The notes: generated by a model not told the origin, from the letters alone. A stretch of DNA of 64,000 nt from Bacteroidota bacterium (GCA_018268055.1 JAFDXF010000094.1:1-64000); one strand, 5' to 3'; counted from the first letter of the stretch, positions 44,257-53,131 are shown. Program-made: numbers and translations.

Positions 44257-45073
44257 ATGGACAAAAACTAAATGTAAAATAGTTTTTGAAATTTAGATTG
44301 ATGTCATCTTCTTTTTTAAAAATTCCATAGAGCGTACTTCCGCTACCGCTTAATGATGCATAAACAGCGCCACTTAATAAAAGCTGCTCTTTAAGCATTT
44401 TTAATTCCGGATGTTTCATAAATACAACAGCTTCAAAATCGTTGTTAATTTTGTTCATCCAATATTCAGGCGGAAGTTTAATGTTTTCTAATAATGACTC
44501 TTGGGGAATGGCAGGAGTAATCTTGCCAAACATTTCGGCTGTGCTTATATGAACGCCCGGATTGACAATTAAGATGCGATAACCTTTTAAATTTATTTCA
44601 ATAGGAATCAAATGCTCGCCACGACCTGTTGTAATAGTGGGCTGGTTTAAAATAAAGAATGGACAATCACTACCTAATTGTAAAGCCAAATATTCTAACT
44701 CTGTTATGCTTAGATTGAGTTTAAAATAATCGTTCAAAAGTTTTAATGCAAAAGCGCCATCAGCACTACCGCCGCCTAAGCCTCCACCGGTTGGAATGGC
44801 TTTGTGTAAATGCATTTGTACGGGTTCTATCTCCTTATGTTTTTGAAGAAGTAATTGATATGCCTTAATGCATAAGTTATCCATTGCATTTCCGGGTACA
44901 GATAAACCTGAGGTTGAAAATGAAAAAGCCTTAGTCTCTTTTGTTTTTACAATTTCTAAAGCATCAAAAAGTGGTATTGGCAAGAATACAGACTCAATAT
45001 CGTGATATCCATCTATGCGTTTGCGTAGAATGTTAAGTCCTAAGTTTATTTTGCAATTGGGAAAAGTAACCAC
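44255..45073 (-). CDS. ispE: 4-diphosphocytidyl-2-C-methyl-D-erythritol kinase
   Basis: GHMP kinase of the MEP isoprenoid pathway. The 272-residue protein has CKINLGLNILRKRIDGYHDIES at the N-terminus, the ATP loop PTGGGLGGGSADGAFAL near residue 92, an acidic/aromatic GSDCPFFI with the catalytic Asp, and the C-terminal ASLSGSGSTLYGIF. Start ATG 45073 fits. It lies 27 nt downstream of the BFN gene in the same direction, probably cotranscribed. Confidence 0.95.
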   Translation of the reverse strand: MVTFPNCKINLGLNILRKRIDGYHDIESVFLPIPLFDALEIVKTKETKAFSFSTSGLSVPGNAMDNLCIKAYQLLLQKHKEIEPVQMHLHKAIPTGGGLGGGSADGAFALKLLNDYFKLNLSITELEYLALQLGSDCPFFILNQPTITTGRGEHLIPIEINLKGYRILIVNPGVHISTAEMFGKITPAIPQESLLENIKLPPEYWMNKINNDFEAVVFMKHPELKMLKEQLLLSGAVYASLSGSGSTLYGIFKKEDDINLNFKNYFTFSFCP

Positions 45074-45100
45074 AATTGGGAGAAATTAATTGGTAAAAAT

Positions 45101-45706
45101 CTATTTTCCTTTATTTCGCTGATTGATTTCATCTCTTATGGCGATTGCTCTTATGTAATCTTCATTTTCCAAAACCTGCTCCAATAGATTATTTAACTCA
45201 GGCAAGCTCATTGTTTTCAAATCTTCATGGCCTGTTGGGCTATCGCTTTCAACAACTACTTCTTTTTTTTGTTTTTTCTTTTTACTTCCACCTTCATCTT
45301 CCATTAAAATGCCCGCGTTATCTAAAATATTTTCATAAGTATAAATTGGGCAGCCAAAGCGAACTGCTAAAGCTATTGCATCAGAAGTTCTGGAGTCAAT
45401 TTCAATGGTGTCATTATCGTTACTGCAAACAAGTTTAGAATAGAATATGCCTTCCTGTAGATCGCAAATAATAATTTCGTGCAGATCTATGATGAAAGCA
45501 TTCATGAAATTCTTCATTAGGTCGTGTGTAAGAGGTCTGCTAGGTTGCATTTTTTCTAAAGCAACAGCTATAGCTTGAGCTTCAAAGCCTCCAATCACAA
45601 TCGGTAAACGTCTTAATCCATTTACTTCGCCAAGAACCACCGCATAAGAATGTGTTTGTGTAATGCTGTGGGAGAGTGCTACTATTTCTAATTCTATCTT
45701 CTTCAT
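45101..45706 (-). CDS. Bifunctional nuclease (BFN/DUF151) family protein with C-terminal UVR motif
   Basis: A 201-residue protein. Residues 1-130 match the BFN/DUF151 domain (LGEVNGLRRLPIVIGGFEAQAIA; RPLTHDLMKNFM; IDSRTSDAIALAVRFGCPIYTYE). A Lys/Glu linker leads to a UVR-type helical hairpin (LPELNNLLEQVLENEDYIRAIAIRDEI), the motif UvrB and UvrC use to pair. A nuclease role rests on plant BFN homologues. ATG 45706 (MKKIELEIV) is preferred; the alternative at 45715 is GTG and abuts a -7-like TAAATTCG. Confidence 0.88.
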   Translation of the reverse strand: MKKIELEIVALSHSITQTHSYAVVLGEVNGLRRLPIVIGGFEAQAIAVALEKMQPSRPLTHDLMKNFMNAFIIDLHEIIICDLQEGIFYSKLVCSNDNDTIEIDSRTSDAIALAVRFGCPIYTYENILDNAGILMEDEGGSKKKKQKKEVVVESDSPTGHEDLKTMSLPELNNLLEQVLENEDYIRAIAIRDEINQRNKGK

Positions 45707-45743
45707 ACCAGCCACGAATTTAAGTCATTCGTTCCAATATGAA

Positions 45744-46586
45744 TTATTTTTTAGCCTTGTATTGACTCAAATCAAACCATGATTCCGTATCACCCGGTTC
45801 AATTTTGTAAGCCATAATATAAGTATGCTCATTTGTATCCGATATAGATTTGAAGCCTAATGCTATTTGATAGCCTACTACAATTGGGTGAATGCCCAGG
45901 AAATTGTAATCCTGAACTGAATTAAAGTACTGATTGGGGCTGAGCAAGCAGGCTACCTCAAAAGCATCTTCATCTTTGGTGGTCATATCACCTTTGTATT
46001 CGGCACAGCTGTTATTTAATATAGCAATGCGGTTTTTTGTCGGCATAAGATTGAGTTCTGTTGATTCATTTCTTGCCGAAAGTTTTTCAACAGTATAAGT
46101 ATGATTGCGAATATCTAAATCGGTAAATGTGCTGTCCAAAAAATTTGCAATCATACTGTTTTCAAAAACCTGTCCTTCTCTATAGCCGGGTGTAAAAATG
46201 CGGATTCTGATTTTGTTTAGCCCAAATATTACAATTACTGAATCATTATCAACAGGGTCATCTGAAGTCATTTTGTATTTTATAATACCAATAAAGTTTT
46301 TCTCCGGGTCAGGTTTGGGCTCGGGTAAAACATAATCCGTTATGACTTGCGATGGATGTGTTTTCCCTTTACTTTTCCCTTTTGATTTTGTACTTGATTT
46401 TATAGAAATACCGGTTGAGTCATAGTTTACGTTCTTGTTTTTCCCTTTTGATTTTTGTATAACCGGTTTGGCAACATTTGTTGAATCATAGTTCTCAATT
46501 GCTTTTGATTTATCTTTTCTTTTTTGGGCATTAGTAATCGTTGTGCCGGTTAGTAGTAACAAAAGAAGTAGCAGAGTGGGTTTCAT
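45744..46586 (-). CDS. Exported protein with DUF4412-like domain
   Basis: A 280-residue exported protein; signal peptide from ATG 46586 (MKPTLLLLLLLLTGTTITNA). A Lys/Ser-rich spacer with two NYDST repeats covers ~20-85. The rest is a beta-rich domain (NFIGIIKYKMTSDDPVDNDS, IVIFGLNKIRIRIF, NHTYTVEKLS) that resembles DUF4412-type periplasmic proteins, which bind small or hydrophobic ligands by presumption. The call is tentative. An upstream in-frame start (46631) is rejected since it masks the signal peptide and overlaps the etfA terminator. Confidence 0.7.
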   Translation of the reverse strand: MKPTLLLLLLLLTGTTITNAQKRKDKSKAIENYDSTNVAKPVIQKSKGKNKNVNYDSTGISIKSSTKSKGKSKGKTHPSQVITDYVLPEPKPDPEKNFIGIIKYKMTSDDPVDNDSVIVIFGLNKIRIRIFTPGYREGQVFENSMIANFLDSTFTDLDIRNHTYTVEKLSARNESTELNLMPTKNRIAILNNSCAEYKGDMTTKDEDAFEVACLLSPNQYFNSVQDYNFLGIHPIVVGYQIALGFKSISDTNEHTYIMAYKIEPGDTESWFDLSQYKAKK

Positions 46587-46610
46587 AAAATTTATTGTAG
46601 CTCTAAATTG

Positions 46611-46645
46611 GCAATAAAAAACCACAAACAAAAATGTTTGTGGTT
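46611..46645 (-). terminator. Intrinsic terminator of etfBA
   Basis: An 11-bp perfect stem AACCACAAACA (46620-46630) with TGTTTGTGGTT (46635-46645), then TTTTTATTG on the minus strand. Confidence 0.9.
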
Positions 46646-46667
46646 GAAAGAAAGTTGAAATAAGTAT

Positions 46668-47633
46668 TTATGCTACTCCTTTAAGTTTTTTTACCGATTC
46701 AATCAACTTAGGCACTACTTCAAAAGCATCGCCTACTATTCCATAATCAGCTGCTTTGAAGAATGGAGCTTCAGGGTCTTTATTAATAACTACAATGACC
46801 TTACTTCTGTTTACACCTGCCAGATGTTGTATAGCACCTGAGATGCCAATAGCAATGTATAGATTTGGAGCAATAGCAAGTCCGGTTTGCCCTACGTGTT
46901 CGCTATGCGGACGCCAATCTGCATCCGATACAGGTCGGCTACATGCAGTAGCAGCGTGTAATAACTTAGCTAAATCTTCAACCATTCCCCAATTTTCCGG
47001 GCCTTTTAATCCACGTCCTGCACTTACTACCACTTCAGCTTCTGAAAGTGGTACATCGCCGCTGGCTTTCGTTACATTAGTTACTTTTACTTTAGAGGCT
47101 TCTACACCTGCATTGAATAATACTACTTCTGCAGTTCCTTCTTTAGGCGTAATTTTATAAGCATTAGGATTTAGTGAAATAATTTTAATATCTGTATTCA
47201 CTGAAATATTGGCAAACGCTTTTCCGGAGAATACACTTTTTTTAACTGTAAATCCGTTGGATGTATCCGGTAACGCAACAGCACCGGCAACAAGGCCTGC
47301 TTTTAAACGTGCAGAGAGGCGAGGAGCTAAAGCCTTAGCATTTGCATTGTTTGAAAAAATGATCACATTGGCGTTTGCCGTCTCTATTGCTTTTGCAATT
47401 GCTTTTGTGAATGATTGAGCATCAAATTGATTCAATGTTTCATCAGTTGCATGGTATATTTTTTGGATACCATACTTGCCTAATGCAGTAAGATCATCAT
47501 TAACAGAACCTAATACTACAGCTGATGCGCCAGTGCTCAATTGCGCTGCTACGTCAGCACCGTAAGTAAGTGCTTCTAATGAAGATTTTTTAATATGGCC
47601 TTCGGCAGTATCTATAAAAACAAGAACAGACAT
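46668..47633 (-). CDS. etfA: Electron transfer flavoprotein subunit alpha
   Basis: FAD-carrying subunit of ETF, which takes electrons from acyl-CoA dehydrogenases. The 321-residue protein has an N-terminal ETF domain (SVLVFIDTAEGHIKKSSLEAL) and the C-terminal FAD domain with VVSAGRGLKGPENWGMVEDLA, ATACSRPVSDADWRPHSEHVGQTG and IAIGISGAIQHLAG. etfB lies 35 nt upstream. Likely partner here: glutaryl-CoA dehydrogenase. Confidence 0.96.
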   Translation of the reverse strand: MSVLVFIDTAEGHIKKSSLEALTYGADVAAQLSTGASAVVLGSVNDDLTALGKYGIQKIYHATDETLNQFDAQSFTKAIAKAIETANANVIIFSNNANAKALAPRLSARLKAGLVAGAVALPDTSNGFTVKKSVFSGKAFANISVNTDIKIISLNPNAYKITPKEGTAEVVLFNAGVEASKVKVTNVTKASGDVPLSEAEVVVSAGRGLKGPENWGMVEDLAKLLHAATACSRPVSDADWRPHSEHVGQTGLAIAPNLYIAIGISGAIQHLAGVNRSKVIVVINKDPEAPFFKAADYGIVGDAFEVVPKLIESVKKLKGVA

Positions 47634-47668
47634 ATATTAAGTTTAAATTTTTAAAAATATTAGTTTGA

Positions 47669-48412
47669 TTAAATAGCTTTTGCTTCTTCATGCAACAATC
47701 TAACCAGTTCGTCCACATTGTCTGCATCTACTAATTTTACACCTGCTTTTGCCGGGGGCAATCCAAAACCGGAGATAGCAGTAAGTGCTTCAACTGCAAT
47801 AGGCTCTACTACTTTGAGTGGTTTCGATCTTGCAGCCATAATGCCACGCATATTCGGAATTCTTGCTTCAGCCATTCCTGCCTGACAGCTAACAACTAAA
47901 GGCAGTGATACTTCGCAAGTTTCTTCTCCGCCTTCTATTTCACGAGTGATGGTAGCAGTGCTGTTTGCAATATTAAATTTTGTAGCAAGGGAAATATAGG
48001 GAAGGTCTAATAATTCAGCAACCATTCCGCCTATTGAAGATCCATTGTAATCAATCGTTTCTTTTCCCGTAAATACTAAATCATAACCACCTTGTTTTGC
48101 TACTTCCGCTATTTGTGAAGCAATATAAAAACTATCATGACTATCAGCATTTACTCTGATGGCCTCATCGCCACCTAAAGCAAGTGCTTTACGGATGATG
48201 GGGTCAGCATCGGGAGTGCCCACTGTTACTAAATGAATAATGGTAGCAGCATCGGCCTCCTTTAGTTCAATTGCTCGAACCAAGGCATACCATTCGTCGT
48301 AAGGATTTACAATCCATTGAACGCCGTTTGTGTCAAATTTCGTGTTATTGTCAGTGAAGGCTATTTTTGCCGTCGTATCGGGAGTTTTACTGACGCAGAC
48401 AAGTATTTTCAT
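47669..48412 (-). CDS. etfB: Electron transfer flavoprotein subunit beta
   Basis: AMP-binding ETF subunit, 247 residues. Marks: KILVCVSKTPDTTAKIAF, NPYDEWYALVRAIELKE, LVFTGKETIDYNGSSIGGMVAELLDLPY, and ARIPNMRGIMAARSKPLKV, the recognition-type loop region. It leads an etfB-etfA operon with its own -7 box at 48467-48460. Confidence 0.96.
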   Translation of the reverse strand: MKILVCVSKTPDTTAKIAFTDNNTKFDTNGVQWIVNPYDEWYALVRAIELKEADAATIIHLVTVGTPDADPIIRKALALGGDEAIRVNADSHDSFYIASQIAEVAKQGGYDLVFTGKETIDYNGSSIGGMVAELLDLPYISLATKFNIANSTATITREIEGGEETCEVSLPLVVSCQAGMAEARIPNMRGIMAARSKPLKVVEPIAVEALTAISGFGLPPAKAGVKLVDADNVDELVRLLHEEAKAI

Positions 48413-48459
48413 GTACTAAAAATATTAAGAGATAAAAAATGGTTGTTTATGCAACTATG

Positions 48460-48467
48460 CAAAGATA
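48460..48467 (-). promoter_or_regulatory. -7 promoter element of etfBA (TATCTTTG)
   Basis: Perfect consensus on the minus strand, 47 nt before the etfB ATG. Confidence 0.55.
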
Positions 48468-48516
48468 GGGGGAGAAATTTGATTATTGATAAAATATTAC
48501 TCAGAAAATTTTTAAT

Positions 48517-48828
48517 GTGAATAGAATAGATAAAATAAAAGAATTACTGGTTCAAAATCCGACTGACAGTTTTTTACAGCACGCATTAGCTTTAGAGTAT
48601 ATTAAATTGGGCGATGATGAAAGCGCTAAGGTTTTATTTATTGAAGTTTTAAATAGAGAGCCGAACTATGTAGGCAGTTATTATCATTTGGCAAAACTAT
48701 ATGAACGTAATGAGGACTTTGAGCAAGCTGTTTTATGGTATGAAAAAGGAATGGAAGAGGCAAAGAAGGTAGGAGATAATCATGCTTTTGGCGAACTTAG
48801 GGCAGCTTATGAAGAATTAACAATGTAA
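48517..48828 (+). CDS. Small TPR protein
   Basis: A 103-residue protein with two to three TPR helices (FLQHALALEYIKLGDDESAKVLFIEVL; GSYYHLAKLYERNEDFEQAVLWYEKG). The start is GTG 48517: the nearby ATG at 48515 is out of frame and meets a stop at once. Just 1 nt separates its stop from the tilS ATG, so the two are cotranscribed and probably coupled. A scaffolding role is inference. Confidence 0.85.
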   Translation: MNRIDKIKELLVQNPTDSFLQHALALEYIKLGDDESAKVLFIEVLNREPNYVGSYYHLAKLYERNEDFEQAVLWYEKGMEEAKKVGDNHAFGELRAAYEELTM

Positions 48829-48829
48829 C

Positions 48830-50155
48830 ATGAATGTAGCAACGCAATTTATTGAGTTTGTCAAAAAAAATCATCTTTTTTCAAAGAATGATAAGCTATT
48901 GTTGGCAGTAAGTGGTGGTGTAGATTCTGTGGTACTAACTCATTTATGTAAACATGCAGGTTTTGATTTTGCAATAGCACATTGCAATTTTCAGCTTCGT
49001 GGTGATGAGAGTGATAGAGATGAGCAGTTTGTAAAAGAATTGGCAAAGCAATTGAATGTTCCTTTCTATTCAAAAGCATTTGATACAAAAAAAATTGCAG
49101 CAGAATCAAAGAAAGGCATTGAAGAAGCCGCCAGAGATTTAAGATATGAATGGTTTGAAATGTTATTGAAAGAACATTCTCTTACCAATATAGTAACGGC
49201 GCACCATGCTGATGATAATATTGAAACGATTGTCATGCGTTTTTTTAGAGGCACGGGCATTAAAGGATTAAAAGGAATACCGGTTAGAAATGAAAATATT
49301 GTACGACCACTTTTGTTTGCTAGGAAACAGGAATTACTGACTTATGCAAATGAAAATAAACTTTCGTTTATAGTAGATAGTACAAATGCAGAGGATACAT
49401 TTACCCGAAACTATTTTCGGAATAAACTAATCCCTTCATTGAAAGAAGTTTATCCTTCAGTGGAACAAAACTTGCAACATAATATTGAGCGATTGAATGA
49501 TGCCGCAATTTTATATGAGCAAGCCATTATGAAGCATAAAAATAATTTATTGGAAAAAAGAGGTGAGGAACTTCAAATATCTGTTTTGAAACTGAAGAAG
49601 ACTATTCCGCTATCTACTATCGTTTTTGAAATCATTTCCGACTTTGGTTTTTCTGCTTCGCAAACAGATGAAGTGATTGCACTTTTAGATAGTGATACAG
49701 GAAAGTATGTTTGTTCTTCTTCGCATCGCATACTGAAGAATAGAAATTGGCTTATTATTTCAAAGATTTCTGAAAATGAATTTCCGATTATTGTTATTGA
49801 AAATGATGAAACACAAGTGAGTTTTGGTCATGGTAGTTTAAAGTTGGGTACTTCAAAACCGCAACTAATTAATGATCATTCAATTGCTTGTTTGGATTTC
49901 AAAACAATTTCATTCCCTTTATTGCTTCGTAAATGGAAAGAAGGCGATTACTTTTATCCATTGGGAATGAAAAAGAAAAAGAAAATTGCCCGCTTTTTAA
50001 TTGATAATAAACTTTCTAAAATTGAGAAAGAAAGAATATGGGTTTTAGAAAGCCGTAAAAAAATTATTTGGATTATCAATCATCGTATTGATGATCGTTT
50101 TAAAATAAAAGATTCATCGCAACAGATGTTGAAGATTCAGTTTCTACCTTCCTAA
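48830..50155 (+). CDS. tilS: tRNA(Ile)-lysidine synthase
   Basis: Makes lysidine at C34 of the CAU-anticodon tRNA-Ile so that it reads AUA. The 441-residue protein has the PP-loop LLAVSGGVDSVVLTHL at residue ~25, the AHCNFQLRGDESDRDEQFV block near 50, VTAHHADDNIETIVMRF near 125, and RPLLFARKQEL. The C-terminal TilS-C domain (LLRKWKEGDYFYPLGMKKKKKIARFLID) is near residue 365. The end overlaps the convergent rhomboid gene by 12 bp. Confidence 0.95.
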   Translation: MNVATQFIEFVKKNHLFSKNDKLLLAVSGGVDSVVLTHLCKHAGFDFAIAHCNFQLRGDESDRDEQFVKELAKQLNVPFYSKAFDTKKIAAESKKGIEEAARDLRYEWFEMLLKEHSLTNIVTAHHADDNIETIVMRFFRGTGIKGLKGIPVRNENIVRPLLFARKQELLTYANENKLSFIVDSTNAEDTFTRNYFRNKLIPSLKEVYPSVEQNLQHNIERLNDAAILYEQAIMKHKNNLLEKRGEELQISVLKLKKTIPLSTIVFEIISDFGFSASQTDEVIALLDSDTGKYVCSSSHRILKNRNWLIISKISENEFPIIVIENDETQVSFGHGSLKLGTSKPQLINDHSIACLDFKTISFPLLLRKWKEGDYFYPLGMKKKKKIARFLIDNKLSKIEKERIWVLESRKKIIWIINHRIDDRFKIKDSSQQMLKIQFLPS

Positions 50156-50797
50156 TAGGCTGGGGTTTTTTAATTGCTCTAATATATAATCAAAGAGGCC
50201 CGGTTGTAATGCGGCAATCAGTATAATGGTAAATACTAGGCCAAACAATGAGCCCCAAAGATGTGCATCGTGATTGATATTGTCGCCACCGCGTCGTGAC
50301 ATCGTTATACAATAAACGATATAGAGCACTGCATAAATAAAAGCAGAGATTCCAATAGCTCCATATAGATAAATTTTCCCCCAGGGATTAAAAATAATTG
50401 CAGCAAACACAACTGCCGAAACGGCGCCTGATGCACCAAGGCAGTGGTAGTGGTAATTATCCTTTTGTTTCAGGTAGGTAGGAATATCTGAAACGATAAG
50501 TCCCAAAAAATATAATGCCAAATAAGCTATCGCACCACCGAGTCCTGCTTTTGTAAAAATAATTTCTACATTTTGCCCGAAAAAAAACAGTGTAAACATA
50601 TTGAAAAATAGGTGCATGAAATCTGCATGAATAAAGCCACTTGTGATAAAACGATAATATTGATTATAACGTTTTACTCCATAAGGCCACATAATCGTTT
50701 TGGAGAGCACTTCTTGGCTATTAAATGCCATGAACGACAAGATTAGATTTACAGCAATTAAGCCTGCTGTTATAGGGTAGTTGGAAATATTGTTCAT
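50144..50797 (-). CDS. Rhomboid family intramembrane serine protease
   Basis: A 217-residue inner-membrane protease with six hydrophobic helices. Active-site pieces are visible: HADFMHLFFNMFTLFFFG (helix 2 His/Asn), LGASGAVSAVVFAA with the catalytic Ser (helix 4), and NHDAHLWGSLFGLVF with the catalytic His (helix 6). This is the bacterial GlpG-like core without extra domains. Substrates unknown. rlmH lies 16 nt upstream in the same direction. Confidence 0.94.
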   Translation of the reverse strand: MNNISNYPITAGLIAVNLILSFMAFNSQEVLSKTIMWPYGVKRYNQYYRFITSGFIHADFMHLFFNMFTLFFFGQNVEIIFTKAGLGGAIAYLALYFLGLIVSDIPTYLKQKDNYHYHCLGASGAVSAVVFAAIIFNPWGKIYLYGAIGISAFIYAVLYIVYCITMSRRGGDNINHDAHLWGSLFGLVFTIILIAALQPGLFDYILEQLKNPSLLGR

Positions 50798-50813
50798 TTA
50801 TACTTTTTAATTC

Positions 50814-51287
50814 TCAGATGTGATGATATTTTTCATTACGTAAGATAGTACAAGCTCTGTAAATCTGTTCTGCTAAAATAAGTCGTACTAATTGATGCGG
50901 AAATACAAGATGCGAAAGACTCCATTTGAAATTTGCTCTGTTTAAAACTGCTTCATCTAATCCAAAAGCGCCACCAATAACAAAAACAAGATTTTTGCAG
51001 CTTTCGTTTCCTCTTTTTTGTATAAAATCAGCAAGTCCAACGGAGGAAAGCTGTTTGCCTTTTTCGTCTAAAGCCACTAAATAATCGTCTTTGCGAAGCC
51101 AGTCGAGTATGGTTTCGCCTTCTTTCTTTTTCAAATCCATTTCACTCATCATGCCAGCATTTTTGGGAAGAGGGAGTATGGTCCATTCCACTTTGTAGTA
51201 TTTAGATATACGGCGGGTAAAATCTTCCACGCCTTCTTTTACATAAGGCTCATTATTTTTCCCTATAGCCCAAAATGATAAATTCAT
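50814..51287 (-). CDS. rlmH: 23S rRNA (pseudouridine1915-N3)-methyltransferase
   Basis: SPOUT-fold enzyme that methylates pseudouridine 1915 in helix 69 of 23S rRNA. At 157 residues it is the normal length. Diagnostic blocks: LDEKGKQLSSVGLADFI, LVFVIGGAFGLDEAV, and the knot-forming C-terminus HQLVRLILAEQIYRACTI with a final EKYHH. Upstream of the rhomboid gene, probably one operon. Confidence 0.96.
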   Translation of the reverse strand: MNLSFWAIGKNNEPYVKEGVEDFTRRISKYYKVEWTILPLPKNAGMMSEMDLKKKEGETILDWLRKDDYLVALDEKGKQLSSVGLADFIQKRGNESCKNLVFVIGGAFGLDEAVLNRANFKWSLSHLVFPHQLVRLILAEQIYRACTILRNEKYHHI

Positions 51288-51412
51288 AGCCCGAAAATAT
51301 AGAATGTGATGAAGAAAATAGTTGAGTGCAATTAATTTATAACTGATTTTGTCCTGTATCCAATTTGCATAGAATTATTGCATAATAATAACTGAATTAC
51401 TGTATATTTGCA

Positions 51413-51420
51413 ACCCAATT
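51413..51420 (+). promoter_or_regulatory. -7 promoter element of tRNA-Arg (TATATTTG)
   Basis: Perfect TAnnTTTG, 58 nt upstream of the mature tRNA. The pre-tRNA leader would contain the 15-bp copy of the tRNA T-arm region at 51432-51446. Confidence 0.55.
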
Positions 51421-51431
51421 TAAATGTTGGG

Positions 51432-51446
51432 AAGGTTTCAGGTTTG
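51432..51446 (+). repeat. 15-bp direct copy of the tRNA-Arg variable-loop/T-arm segment
   Basis: AAGGTTTCAGGTTTG here is identical to 51522-51536 inside the tRNA, exactly 90 bp downstream. It sits in the predicted leader within a potential hairpin GAAGGT...ACCTTC (51431-51436 with 51449-51454). Could be a remnant of a duplicated tRNA gene. Confidence 0.7.
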
Positions 51447-51478
51447 GCACCTTCTAAAAAAATCAAACCAAAGTTTAA

Positions 51479-51555
51479 GGCCCCGTAGCTCAACTGAATA
51501 GAGCATTTGACTACGGATCAAAAGGTTTCAGGTTTGAATCCTGACGGGGTCACCA
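51479..51555 (+). tRNA. tRNA-Arg (anticodon ACG)
   Basis: A 77-nt cloverleaf with encoded CCA (51553-51555). The acceptor GGCCCCG pairs with CGGGGTC (one G-T). The D stem is GCTC/GAGC and the anticodon stem is TTTGA/TCAAA around loop CTACGGA, so the anticodon is ACG (read as ICG, decoding CGU/CGC/CGA). The T stem TCAGG/CCTGA closes TTTGAAT. It is followed 8 nt later by an intrinsic terminator. Confidence 0.97.
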
Positions 51556-51562
51556 AAACAGT

Positions 51563-51593
51563 AAAGGGCTTCAGCGAATGAAGCCCTTTTTTA
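51563..51593 (+). terminator. Intrinsic terminator of tRNA-Arg
   Basis: An 11-bp perfect stem (51563-51573 with 51579-51589), loop GCGAA, followed by TTTATTTT. Confidence 0.9.
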
Positions 51594-51639
51594 TTTTCAC
51601 TTAATGTAACTAAAGAGTTTTCAACACTAAAACTTTACA

Positions 51640-52182
51640 TTAAATTCTATTTACATAAGAGTTGCTTACTTTGATTATTATTCTTTCCCCGCTGAATTGA
51701 GTTATATTAAAATCAGCAGGGTTAAAACTGGTAACCAAGTTTATATTAAAATCACCATCCTCGTCAGGGCCAGATGCTACCGGAATATATTTTACTTCTA
51801 CAGGTAGAACAATATCATTGATACTTAATTGCCCTTTTGCTATAAAAGGCTCAACTGAGGTAAGAGAAGACTGGATCTGGTTCCTATCTATAGTAATACT
51901 TAACTGCAATGGTAAACTCTTTGTATTCAAAGCTGCATTTTGAATCTCTGAAGAATCAACGATTGAAATAGGTAGTTTCATTATAAGTTTTAGTTTGTTC
52001 CCGTCATTTGGAAATAGTATTACAGCATCTTTTATTAATTTTTCAGGGTTTGTGTTATTGTCAACAGTTATTAAATTCACATTAGCTCCTTGATAAATAT
52101 CAAAGTAAGATTGGGACATCACTTTGATAGTACTGCCTAAGCAAGCAAAAAGTAGTATGGGTATGATTTTAATTTGTATCAT
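51640..52182 (-). CDS. Exported YceI-like protein (tentative)
   Basis: A 180-residue exported protein; signal peptide ~1-23 ending KVMSQ. The mature region is all-beta, and KGQLSINDIVLPVEVKYIPV followed by DFNINLVTSFNPADFNI is laid out like the G-x-L-T-I-x-G...V...F.I..sDF pattern of YceI lipid-binding barrels. Identity is low, and it may be another small beta-barrel family. It stands alone between the tRNA terminator and a DUF4136 gene. Confidence 0.6.
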   Translation of the reverse strand: MIQIKIIPILLFACLGSTIKVMSQSYFDIYQGANVNLITVDNNTNPEKLIKDAVILFPNDGNKLKLIMKLPISIVDSSEIQNAALNTKSLPLQLSITIDRNQIQSSLTSVEPFIAKGQLSINDIVLPVEVKYIPVASGPDEDGDFNINLVTSFNPADFNITQFSGERIIIKVSNSYVNRI

Positions 52183-52306
52183 AATATTTTAATTTTTCGC
52201 TCTATAAAGCTAAATCATAAAATAAGCCATAGTAAAATTTATAGTTGAATAGACAATTCCAATCGCTACAATTATCATTTTTAATACCGCCGGCTTTCAT
52301 ACACGA

Positions 52307-52332
52307 AAGGCCTCGCATTACTGCGAAGCCTT
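52307..52332 (-). terminator. Probable terminator after the DUF4136 gene
   Basis: Stem AAGGC-TCGCA with TGCGA-AGCCTT and one mismatch, TTAC loop; on the minus strand it is followed only by TTTCG, so it is weak. Confidence 0.4.
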
Positions 52333-52358
52333 AAACCAAAACCACACCAAAACCGTCT

Positions 52359-52943
52359 TTATTTATTTACAGGGTAGTTGAATTTTTTGAATATAGATTT
52401 TACTTGTGCTTCTACTTCTTTAGTATTCACTTTACTTGAATTTATTTCACCTTGTGCCCAACCTTGCCAAATTAATTTATTCGTTTTGGCATCCACCATA
52501 TTTAAAGTGAGTTGTCCTTCGTGAAATGGTACATTGTAAGACCTCGTTCCAATGAGTGTTGATGGATACCATACGCTATAGATTCGTCTTCCCCAATAAA
52601 AATATTGCGTATGAGGATAACTATACACAGGATCAGTTTCGTGTCTGTTGCCACGTTGTACTGCAACACCATAGTTCAATAATACATCAGGGTTGTTGTC
52701 CACCTCCACCCATCCTCTTTTGGTTAATTCTTCACTTGCTGCGTTTTTGATATTATTGTCCACAATATCATTATCAGCCCGATCGGCTTTTTTCTTGTTT
52801 TGAGGTTCTGCCCAAGCAAATGTTTTATAGTTTGCAAAGTTTACTCCTTTTGCTACTTCTGTATGGCTCGTTATATTGCAACTTATTGTTATGGTACTGA
52901 CAAAGAGTGCCGCAACTATCAATATTTTAAAATTGTTTTTCAT
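52359..52943 (-). CDS. DUF4136 lipoprotein
   Basis: A 194-residue lipoprotein: the signal peptide ends TITISC with the lipobox Cys at residue ~22. The mature part matches DUF4136: GVNFANYKTFAWAEP at the start, DIVDNNIKNAASEELTKRGWVEVDNNPDVLLNY in the middle, and LTLNMVDAKTNKLIWQGWAQG near the end, a fold related to small outer-membrane lipoproteins. Function unknown. Alone in its unit. Confidence 0.88.
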   Translation of the reverse strand: MKNNFKILIVAALFVSTITISCNITSHTEVAKGVNFANYKTFAWAEPQNKKKADRADNDIVDNNIKNAASEELTKRGWVEVDNNPDVLLNYGVAVQRGNRHETDPVYSYPHTQYFYWGRRIYSVWYPSTLIGTRSYNVPFHEGQLTLNMVDAKTNKLIWQGWAQGEINSSKVNTKEVEAQVKSIFKKFNYPVNK

Positions 52944-53131
52944 TGTAATTTCTTTTTTGGTAAGTGCCTTTGTTATGTTGTAAAGCTATAATAGCTTTTA
53001 CCCTATTCATTTGCATTATCGGTATAAAGGCAAAGAGTGTAGCTCAACCAATAAATCAAATGGCTGAAAAAGGGTAAACGATAGAAAATTATAGAAAACA
53101 GAAAGGTGTAAGAAACAAGCTTAGGCTTCCA

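Noticed and set aside
48317..48520. 67-codon plus-strand frame between etfB and the TPR gene
   Set aside because: Most of it is antisense to the etfB N-terminus and it covers the etfB promoter; composition is not protein-like.
51432..51555. tRNA-Arg as attachment site of an integrative element
   Set aside because: The repeated 15-mer is only 90 bp away on the 5' side of the tRNA and encloses no element, integrase or foreign genes.
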